A DNA stretch of 64,000 nt from Kitasatospora herbaricolor (GTDB lineage Bacteria > Actinomycetota > Actinomycetes > Streptomycetales > Streptomycetaceae): the NCBI RefSeq assembly GCF_030813695.1, contig NZ_JAUSVA010000002.1, positions 8,269,501-8,333,500 of the forward strand, read 5' to 3'. The notes under the pieces were generated by a model, which worked only from the letters and a program-made list of their open reading frames with translations, made no database searches and was not told the DNA's origin. Positions 45,042-51,965 of this stretch are shown piece by piece (position 1 is the first letter of the stretch; each line of letters starts with the position of its first letter). Made by a program: the position numbers and the translations under genes.

Positions 45042-45952
45042 TCGTGACCGTCACCGCCGACCCCGTACTCGACGTCACGTACAACGTGAGGGGCCTCCGC
45101 GCGAACCCCACGCACCGTGTCGTCGCGGCGCACGAACAGGCCGGCGGCAAGGGCGTCAACGTCTCCCGTGTGCTGACCACGCTGGGACGCCGCACCACGG
45201 CCGTGCTCCCGCTCGCCGGCCCAAACGGCATCGCCGTCCAGGACGACCTGCAGCGCGCGGGCGTGACCCACTGCCTGGTCCCGGGCGGCGCACCGACCCG
45301 CCGCAGCGTCGCCGTCGTGGACGACCACGACATGACCATGTTCAACGAGGCCGCGCAGACGTCCGACGACGGCTGGTGGCATGCTCTCACCGGTGTCGTC
45401 CACGGCCTGCTGCCCGGCGCCCGGGCCCTGGTCGTCTCCGGCAGTCTTCCCGCAGGCCTGCCCCCGAACTCCTACCGAACGCTCGTCGTCCTCGCCGGCC
45501 AACGCGGCCTGCCGGTCATACTCGACGCCGACGGGCCGCCCCTGACCGGCGCACTGGATGCCCGGCCCACCCTCGTGAAGCTCAAGGCCACCCAGCTCCT
45601 CGCCGCCACCGGAACCACCGACCCACTGGCCGCCGCCCGGGCCCTCACCGACCGCGGAGCCCGCAACGTCGTCGCCTCAGTGGGACCGGCCGGCATCCTC
45701 GCCGTCACCACCGACGGCACATGGCGGGCCTCCCTGCCCGGCTCCCTCACCATGCGCGGCCATCCCACCGGTGCCGGCGACGCCGTCGTCGCCTCCCTCG
45801 CCGCCTCGCTCTCCGCGGCCGCCCCCTGGCCGCAGGCTCTCGCCGACGCCGTCGCCCTGTCGGCCGCCACCGTCGTCGCGCCCTACGCAGGCCACTTCGA
45901 CCGCGAACTCCACCAGGCTCTCCTGCCCGCGGTCCGCGTCGAAGCCCTCTGA
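45038..45952 (+). CDS. 1-phosphofructokinase/tagatose-6-phosphate kinase family (PfkB)
   Basis: A 304-residue hexose-phosphate kinase. It has the LacC/FruK-type start (MIVTVTADPVLDVTYNV), GGKGVNVSRVLTTLG substrate motif, VVSGSLPAGLPPNSYR, and the C-terminal GHPTGAGDAVVASLAASL with the catalytic Asp of GAGD. It phosphorylates a ketohexose phosphate at C1, giving the bisphosphate cleaved by the aldolase encoded next. With the GH27 enzymes, tagatose-6-phosphate is a more attractive substrate than fructose-1-phosphate, but sequence alone does not decide. Coupled to the ROK relic by ATGA overlap. Confidence 0.88.
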   Translation: MIVTVTADPVLDVTYNVRGLRANPTHRVVAAHEQAGGKGVNVSRVLTTLGRRTTAVLPLAGPNGIAVQDDLQRAGVTHCLVPGGAPTRRSVAVVDDHDMTMFNEAAQTSDDGWWHALTGVVHGLLPGARALVVSGSLPAGLPPNSYRTLVVLAGQRGLPVILDADGPPLTGALDARPTLVKLKATQLLAATGTTDPLAAARALTDRGARNVVASVGPAGILAVTTDGTWRASLPGSLTMRGHPTGAGDAVVASLAASLSAAAPWPQALADAVALSAATVVAPYAGHFDRELHQALLPAVRVEAL

Positions 45953-45985
45953 CCCGCCGCCCACCCTCACCCGCCCCGGAGCACC

Positions 45986-46867
45986 ATGCCCCTCGCCGCC
46001 ACCAGCGACCTCATCGACCGCGCAGCCTCCAGCGGCACCGCGGTCGCCGCCGTCAACGTCATCACCCTCGAACACATCGAGGCTGTCGTCAGTGGCGCCG
46101 AAGCCGCCAGCCGACCCGTCATCCTGCAGATCAGCGAGGGCACCGTCAAGTACCGGCTCGGCCGCCTCGCTCCCTTGGCCGCCGCAGCCGTCGCGGTGGC
46201 CCGCGCCGCCCGCGTCGAGGTGGCGCTGCACCTCGACCACGTCAGGAATCTCGACCTGCTCCCGGCCGCCGCCGACTGCGGCATCAGCTCCGTGATGATC
46301 GACGCGGCCCACCTGCCGTACGACCAGAACGTGGCGGCCACCCGCCGTGCCGCGGACTGGGCCCACGCCCACGGCATCTGGGCCGAAGCAGAACTCGGCG
46401 AAGTGAGCGGCAAGGACGGCCAGGGCCCGCCCGACGCCCACGCACCGGGCGCGCGCACCGACCCTGCCCAGGCTGCCCGGTACATCGAGGACACGGAGAT
46501 CGACGCCCTCGCCGTCGCCGTCGTCAGCACCCACGCCATGACCCCCGGCACCGGGACCATCGACCGCGACCTCCTCGGCCGGCTGCGCGACAGCGTCCGT
46601 GTGCCGCTCGTCCTGCACGGCTCCTCCGGCCTGCCCGACAGCGAACTTCTTGCCGCCGCCGCGGGCGGCATCACCAAAATCAACTTCGGCACCGCCCTCA
46701 ACATCGCCATGACACAAGCCATTTGTACGCGCCTCAGCAACGAACCACCGGGGGGCGACCCTCGTGGCTACCTCAGTGACGCCCGCACAGCCATGACCGT
46801 CGCGACCACGCGCCTCCTCAGCGCGATCGCGGCCCCCGTCGACACACTGTGGAGCGTGACTCCATGA
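45986..46867 (+). CDS. Class II fructose/tagatose-bisphosphate aldolase
   Basis: A 293-residue zinc-dependent aldolase. HLDHVRNLDLL contains the catalytic Asp and first zinc histidine; EAELGEVSGKDG holds the second-shell Glu, VSTHAM the second and LVLHGSSGLPDSEL the third zinc histidine; GGITKINFGTALNIA is the phosphate-binding end. It cleaves a ketohexose bisphosphate into glyceraldehyde-3-phosphate and DHAP. KbaY/GatY-type members act on tagatose-1,6-bisphosphate, which fits this locus. It lies 33 bp behind the kinase gene. Confidence 0.9.
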   Translation: MPLAATSDLIDRAASSGTAVAAVNVITLEHIEAVVSGAEAASRPVILQISEGTVKYRLGRLAPLAAAAVAVARAARVEVALHLDHVRNLDLLPAAADCGISSVMIDAAHLPYDQNVAATRRAADWAHAHGIWAEAELGEVSGKDGQGPPDAHAPGARTDPAQAARYIEDTEIDALAVAVVSTHAMTPGTGTIDRDLLGRLRDSVRVPLVLHGSSGLPDSELLAAAAGGITKINFGTALNIAMTQAICTRLSNEPPGGDPRGYLSDARTAMTVATTRLLSAIAAPVDTLWSVTP

Positions 46868-46933
46868 CCGGCCCGCGCGGCGCCACCGGGACCGGCGTCC
46901 CGCGCCCGTCGGCCGCCACCGACGATCACTCTC

Positions 46934-46943
46934 GGGGGGGGGG
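46934..46943. repeat. Run of ten G
   Basis: A G10 homopolymer immediately upstream of the annotated phosphatase start. An ATG overlapping the aldolase stop (46864) is out of frame with the phosphatase only by the length of this run. Confidence 0.8.
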
Positions 46944-46949
46944 AATCCG

Positions 46950-47636
46950 GTGCGCCCGATGGGTGACCTCCTCCTCGTCCGCCACGGCGAAACCGAATGG
47001 ACCGTCAACCGCCGGCACACCAGCATCACCGATGTGCCACTCACCGCGCGCGGAGAGCAGCAGGCGATGCGACTCGCCATGCCACTGCGGACTCTCGACA
47101 TCGCGCGCGTTCTGACCAGCCCCCGTACCCGGGCGACGCACACCGCACAGCTGGCAGGCCTGCCGAACCCGCAGATCTGCGACGACCTGTGCGAATGGGA
47201 CTACGGGGCGTACGAAGGACTGCGTACGGCCGACATCCTCCGACGACGCCCCGAATGGAGCCTCTGGCGCGACGGAGTACCGCCCGGCAACGACCAGCCG
47301 GGCGAGGGCCCCGAAGACGTGGGTGCGCGCGCGGACCGCGTGCTGGCCTCCCTGCACAGTGACCTCGACGCAGCTGGGCGCCTTGTCGTCGTGGTCGGCC
47401 ACGGGCACTTCCTGCGGGTGCTCGCAGCCCGTCGGCTCGGCCTTCCCCCGGCAGCCGGCAGTCTGTTCCGCCTGGACACCGCCACCGTCAGTCGGCTGTC
47501 CGTCGAACACGGCAGGCCTGTCGTTGCGCAGTGGAACCAGAGCTACGGTGAGTCGACGGAAGCGGGGCGCGGGGAGACGGATCGGAGGCCCGACACGAAG
47601 GTGCCTCGACCACGCGTAGGGACCGACCGAGGGTGA
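46950..47636 (+). CDS. Histidine phosphatase family protein
   Basis: A 228-residue phosphoglycerate-mutase-like phosphatase. LLLVRHGETEWTVNRRHTS carries the phospho-accepting His12; SPRTRATHTAQLAG the second arginine; VVVGHGHFLRVLAARRLG the second catalytic histidine. In this operon it may dephosphorylate a sugar phosphate. The start is uncertain: GTG 46950 or ATG 46959 without a clean ribosome site, or an N-terminal extension from ATG 46864 if the G10 run were one base longer. The last 35 residues are a charged low-complexity tail. Confidence 0.85.
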   Translation: MRPMGDLLLVRHGETEWTVNRRHTSITDVPLTARGEQQAMRLAMPLRTLDIARVLTSPRTRATHTAQLAGLPNPQICDDLCEWDYGAYEGLRTADILRRRPEWSLWRDGVPPGNDQPGEGPEDVGARADRVLASLHSDLDAAGRLVVVVGHGHFLRVLAARRLGLPPAAGSLFRLDTATVSRLSVEHGRPVVAQWNQSYGESTEAGRGETDRRPDTKVPRPRVGTDRG

Positions 47637-48234
47637 TGGTGATCTTCCGTCAGCCCGGAGAGGGTCCGCCCCGCCCGCCTCGGTGCGCGGCGGGTCGGCT
47701 CCGGTCGATTGCCGTGCGTACAGCGCGCGGCACCGGCAGTTCCGCCTTGGGCCCCGCCGGCTGCACCGTTCCGCGGCCTCACAAGCCTGGAGACCGCGGG
47801 TGGGGGAGTAGGCGGGTGGGGAGCAGGCGGGTGGCCCGTTGGACGGACCGCTGGTGGACGTCACCAAACTGGACCACGGAGAAGCCGTCCGTCAGTCGCG
47901 CTGGTCACCGACCTCGGGGCGTACCGGGCCGGCGGACTCCCGCTACGGTCCCGGGAACCAGATCCGGTCCGTTCACCCGGGGCTTCGCAGTTCCCGACAG
48001 GCCCGGGAGCCGGCTGCGGACCCTGGCGGCCGGCTTCGCGTACGCTCGGGCCGGCGGCCTGGCTCGCTGGACCCACCGCCGGGAAACCCCACCTGCCATC
48101 TACCTCGCCGTGGACGGCCTCGTCGCCGACGGCGCCGCAACGACCTGACCAGCCGAATTCCCGATACTCCCGCGCACAACGGGGAAGGGCCTTCTGCGAC
48201 GGTGCGACCGTCGCAGAAGGCGGACTGGTGAGGG
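47637..48234. other. Gap without a recognised gene
   Basis: Open frames on both strands show no family or ribosome site. One + frame near 48000-48147 (LRTLAAGFAYARAGGLARWT) may be a relic of something unrecognised. A hairpin lies at 48189-48221. Confidence 0.4.
48189..48221 (-). terminator. Hairpin beyond the GH27 scar
   Basis: A perfect 14-bp stem (GCCTTCTGCGACGG with CCGTCGCAGAAGGC) and a 5-base loop, 14 bp beyond the stop codon of the deleted GH27 gene. It probably was its terminator. Confidence 0.75.
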
Positions 48235-48331
48235 TCAGCCGCCGGGAGGGGCGCCGTACGGGGCAACCCAGGCCTGGTTGGTGGTGATGCTGCGAAGTTG
48301 GCGGCCGGCTGGGAGACGCCGTCGTCAGCGC
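48235..48331 (-). pseudogene. Deletion scar of a sixth GH27 gene
   Basis: Minus-strand translation gives ADDGVSQPAANFA, the start of the mature GH27 protein encoded at 31691-33694 (ANDGVSQPAANFS), joined after a frame change to SITTNQAWVAPYGAPPGG and a stop, like that protein's last residues (NIQTNQTWAAPFNTPPAP). A stretch of about 32 bases is identical to 33556-33590. Some 1.9 kb of enzyme-coding sequence has been lost between the two ends. Confidence 0.8.
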
Positions 48332-48524
48332 GAGGAACTGTGGCAGGGCGTGGGCGACTGCGCCCGACACGGCTCCGCCGCGCGTGGGCGTCACGAGGCC
48401 CTTGGTGGCTGGTCCGTCCGGGTCTCGCGGCGGACCCTGGCCGGCGGTCGCTCGGTGGGCGGAACATGGCAAGGCGTTGCCGCCCGGGCGAGCGCGCCGG
48501 GCGGCAACGGTCCGGTGTCCGCCG

Positions 48525-51143
48525 TCAGACGGTGACGGTGGAGACGGAGGCGGCCCAGCCGGTGGGATTGCCGAACTGGACGGTGTTGTTTCCGGCTTGG
48601 AGGATGACGGTGACGGTCTTGTTCTGCAGGACGGTCCAGCTGCCGTTGCTGGGGAAGCTGACGGGGTTGGCGGTGCCCCCGTTGACGGTGATGTTCCCGG
48701 TCCGGGGGGCGGGGTCGCCGTTGATGTAGTCGATCTGCAGCTGGTAGGTGCCGGCGGTTTCGGCGGTGACGTTGAGTGTCAGAGTGCCGGTGTTGCTCGT
48801 GCCGCCGATGTTGCCGACCAGCTTGCCGTCGAGGCAGGTCGAGCAGTCGGCCACCTGGGCGCCACCACCGAGGGTTCCGGCGGTGTCGGCGTAGTACAGC
48901 CGGCCGGTGGGGAGGGTGGGGACGGAGAGGGTGGTCACGGATGCGGCCCAGCCGTTGGGGTTGCTGAACTTGATGGTGTTGGTGCCGGCGTGCAGGCCGA
49001 CGGTGACCAGCTTCGACTGGACGGTGGTCCAGCTGTTGTCGGTGGGGAAGCTGACGGGGGTCGCGGTGCCGCCGTTGACGGTGATGTCGTCGGTGCGGGC
49101 GCTGGTGTCGCCGTTGATGTAGTCGATCTGCAGCTGGTAGGTACCGGCGGTGGCGACCTTGACGTTGGCGAACGTCAAGGTGCCGCTGTTGGTGGTGCCG
49201 CCGATGAAGCCGACGAGCTTGCCGTCGGGGCAGGTGCCGCAGGAGGAGACCTGCGCCTGGCCGCCGAGGGTGCCGGCGCGGTCGGCCTGATAGGTGGTGG
49301 CGCCGACCGGTGCCGCCCAGACCTGGGCCGCCTTGAGGGAGTCCGGGGCCGCCGCGCAGACGGTGAGGTCGACCGGAGTGCCGGGGGCGCCGGTGGTTCC
49401 GCCGTAGACGTCCGCGCACCGGCCCGCGTTGGCAGTGGATCCGGCCAGGATCAGGTTGCCGTCGCGGCCGTAGGTCCAGTTCTGGTAACCGGCGTCCCCG
49501 GCGGCGCCGCAGGTGTCGACCCGCAGCCACATGCCGGACTGGCCGTTGACGGCGCTGGTCGTGGTGCCGGACGGGGCGGTCAGGCACTGGGCGGTTCCGC
49601 CTGCGCCGGGCTCCACCAGACGGACGGTGCCGTCGGCCTTCATCTGCCACTGCTGCTTGGTCGCACCGGTGCAGGCGGCGATGTCCACCGCGGTGGTGGA
49701 CCCGTACCGTTCCTGGCACAGCGGGGCGCTGCTGATGCCGCGGGGGCTGGAGGATATCTGGCCCGTGGGGCTGTACGCGGTGCAGCTGCTGTTCGGAGTG
49801 ATCTTCAGCATGGCGTTGTCGTGGCTGACGATGTTCGCCAGCGCCACCGATCCGGTGGAGGCGGTGGATGAGTTGCCGGTCCAGCCCTGGTTGCCCCACA
49901 AGTCCTTGACGGTGTAGCTGCAACCGCTGGTGGCCGTGTCCAGGCCGAGGGCGGACAGGCTCAGGTTGTAGCTGGTCTGGGTTGCGGAGCCCTTGTTCAT
50001 CACGACGGCGGCCAGGCTGCCGTCGGACAGCGGCTTGGCGACGAGCTCGGTGCCGCTGCCGGAGTTGGCCGGTCCGTCGCTCATCCGCACCGCGCCGGCG
50101 CCCAGGGCGTCCTGGTCGACGGCGACGATGTCGGAGTTCTTCAGGGCGGTCAGCGAAGCCGCGGACAGGGTGGGGATGTCGGTGCTCAGGATCAGCGGCG
50201 CCGACGTCACCGAGTACAGCGCGATCTGGCTGCGGGTCTCGGCGTCGGTCAGCTGGTCGGGGATCAGGAAGTCCGGGTCGTTCCAGTTTCCGGGGCCGGA
50301 GTAGCGGGCCAGTTCGGTGTTGTAGCCGTACTGGGTCAGCACGCCGGCCTGGTTGCCGGTCTTGGTCCAGGCGTTTCCGGCGGCGTGGGCCATCTTCACG
50401 TCGTATCCGCTGCGCCAGAGCTGGCTGCTGGCGGTGGAGGCGTCGATGATCGAGTACCAGGGGCTCAGGTCGTTCGGGCCGATGGAGAAGTAGGCGGGGG
50501 CGGAGTTGGAGAAGACCATGTCGCGGTGGCTGGCGTTGTTCTTGAGCGCGGCGGCGAAGGCGGCGTAGTCCTTGGCGTAGCCGGCGAGGTTGTTGTCGGC
50601 CGAAGGCATGTTGCAGCCGTCCAGCTTGACGTAGTCCACACCCCAGGAGGCGAACAGGTCGGCGTCCTGCTGGAAATGGTTGTAGTCGCCGGGGAAGCCG
50701 CCGCAGGTCCAGTTGCCGATGTCTTCGTAAATGCCGAACGCCAGGCCTTGGTTGTGGAGCTGCTGGCCGATGTGGGCCATGCCGTTCGGGAACTTGGCGG
50801 GGTCCACCACCAGGTTGCCGTCTGCGCCGCGGGAGCCGGTCATCCAGCAGTCGTCGATCGTGACCGTCTTGTAGCCCTTGGCGGCCAGGCCTGAACTGAC
50901 CAGGGATGTGGCCTGGCTCAGGATGAGCGTCTCGGACGGTCCGACGTCGCCGGCGTTCGGGTTGTTGGTCGAACAGCCCGTGCTGGCCCAGTTGTTGTAG
51001 CCCATGGGGGGAGTGATGGCCAGTGCGCCGCCCGAGGCACTGGTCGCGGTGGTCGAGGCCTGAGCGGCCGGCGGGGCCAGCACCAGACCGGCCAGCACGA
51101 TCGCGCAGGTGGTGAGCGGCCAGAGTCGGAGAGAACGTTTCAA
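48525..51143 (-). CDS. Secreted GH27 alpha-galactosidase-type enzyme with trefoil and two carbohydrate-binding modules
   Basis: An 872-residue exported enzyme, the largest of the five. TTG start at 51143 with AAGGAG 7 nt upstream; signal peptide to about residue 29 (LAPPAAQA). Barrel marks: ITPPMGYNNWASTGC, VTIDDCWM, YVKLDGC with nucleophile Asp175, LWRSGYDV with acid/base Asp248, NWNDPDFLIP. A ricin-like trefoil follows at about 500-635 (QQWQMKADGTVRLV, QNWTYGRDGNLIL). Then come two similar modules at about 636-755 and 760-872, each with TAGTYQLQIDYINGD, ITVNGGTA.PVSFP, W..VQ/LQ and GWAAS, a CBM35/CBM6-like pattern. The GAGCAT operator cluster lies about 300-340 bp upstream. Confidence 0.93.
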   Translation of the reverse strand: MKRSLRLWPLTTCAIVLAGLVLAPPAAQASTTATSASGGALAITPPMGYNNWASTGCSTNNPNAGDVGPSETLILSQATSLVSSGLAAKGYKTVTIDDCWMTGSRGADGNLVVDPAKFPNGMAHIGQQLHNQGLAFGIYEDIGNWTCGGFPGDYNHFQQDADLFASWGVDYVKLDGCNMPSADNNLAGYAKDYAAFAAALKNNASHRDMVFSNSAPAYFSIGPNDLSPWYSIIDASTASSQLWRSGYDVKMAHAAGNAWTKTGNQAGVLTQYGYNTELARYSGPGNWNDPDFLIPDQLTDAETRSQIALYSVTSAPLILSTDIPTLSAASLTALKNSDIVAVDQDALGAGAVRMSDGPANSGSGTELVAKPLSDGSLAAVVMNKGSATQTSYNLSLSALGLDTATSGCSYTVKDLWGNQGWTGNSSTASTGSVALANIVSHDNAMLKITPNSSCTAYSPTGQISSSPRGISSAPLCQERYGSTTAVDIAACTGATKQQWQMKADGTVRLVEPGAGGTAQCLTAPSGTTTSAVNGQSGMWLRVDTCGAAGDAGYQNWTYGRDGNLILAGSTANAGRCADVYGGTTGAPGTPVDLTVCAAAPDSLKAAQVWAAPVGATTYQADRAGTLGGQAQVSSCGTCPDGKLVGFIGGTTNSGTLTFANVKVATAGTYQLQIDYINGDTSARTDDITVNGGTATPVSFPTDNSWTTVQSKLVTVGLHAGTNTIKFSNPNGWAASVTTLSVPTLPTGRLYYADTAGTLGGGAQVADCSTCLDGKLVGNIGGTSNTGTLTLNVTAETAGTYQLQIDYINGDPAPRTGNITVNGGTANPVSFPSNGSWTVLQNKTVTVILQAGNNTVQFGNPTGWAASVSTVTV

Positions 51144-51443
51144 ACCGGGCTCCTTCAGTAGGTGGCCGGGTGCGCCGACGGTCCCTCGTCGGTGCGAGCC
51201 GGTCCGGATCGGTCCAGGTCGTAGCGGCCTGGTCGGCGCAACGCCGTCCGCGGGATGTCCGGGGCCAGGTCACTCCGGACCGCTGCCCCGAAGCTGCTCG
51301 TTGACGTCGGTCGACAGGCTCGCTTTCACCGCCGCTGCCGTACCTGCACGTTCGGACCGGTTCCGGGGGCAGGTCTGCGCACAGGGAATGCAGGGCTTTC
51401 GAGCGGAAGGGCTGGCATCCATGAGTGGAGCTCAGATGATTAA

Positions 51444-51484
51444 ACATGCTCAATATGAGAGCATGTCAAGCATGTTTGAGCATG
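51444..51484 (-). promoter_or_regulatory. GAGCATG repeat cluster with TTGACA box
   Basis: Four copies of the GCATG core: an inverted repeat ACATGCTC-N7-GAGCATGT (51444-51466), then AGCATGT (51469-51475) and GAGCATG (51478-51484). On the minus strand, toward the GH27 gene at 51143, TTGACA occupies 51469-51464. The arrangement resembles the palindrome at 26179-26200. Confidence 0.55.
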
Positions 51485-51561
51485 GAGCCTTCATGTCGGA
51501 GGATCCGCCATGGGGGGCGGGAAGTTCAAACTCCGTTGCGAGATCGTTACGGTCCGTTGCC

Positions 51562-51592
51562 GGGTCGATCGGGTCGATCGGATCGATCGGGC
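51562..51592. repeat. Short GTCGATC tandem repeat
   Basis: GGTCGATCG appears repeatedly with slight variation (GGTCGATC, GGTCGATC, GATCGATC). Noncoding, no assigned role. Confidence 0.5.
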
Positions 51593-51965
51593 CGACCGAG
51601 CGCCTGGGGCGCCCGAGGTGATCGCAAGGGGGGAGAACAGGGCGGCCCCCGCTGCCGGTACGGTTCCCCCGGTCAGACCTAAGAGCGCTGCGCTGTCTGC
51701 CGTACGGGCATCTTCACGGGTGAGCAGTCACGTGTCAGGGACATCCGCAAGACGTGCAGCGGAGTTGGGGCGGCACGCCAGGCCCGGCGGGGGGTGCCCT
51801 GCGGGGGCCAGGCTCCCCTCGTCCCGCTCGCGCGCCGCCGACGTCGCCGGTGACTTCGTGCCCGCGCCGGAGCAGTCCTTCGACTGTGCGAAAGGGGCCC
51901 GCCGGATGAGTTGTACGTGTCACTGTGTCTGTCGGCAATGACGGCTGGACGCTTGGGGAGGCTTG

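Larger units (their letters stand above)
51144..51965. other. Divergent intergenic region
   Basis: About 820 bp between the GH27 gene and the kinase pair. It holds the AT-richer GAGCATG cluster (51444-51484) and a run of GGTCGATC/GATCGATC repeats at 51562-51592. No gene seen. Confidence 0.5.

Noticed and set aside
51562..51592. GTCGATC repeats considered as an iteron-type origin
   Set aside because: Too short and irregular, with no replication gene nearby.
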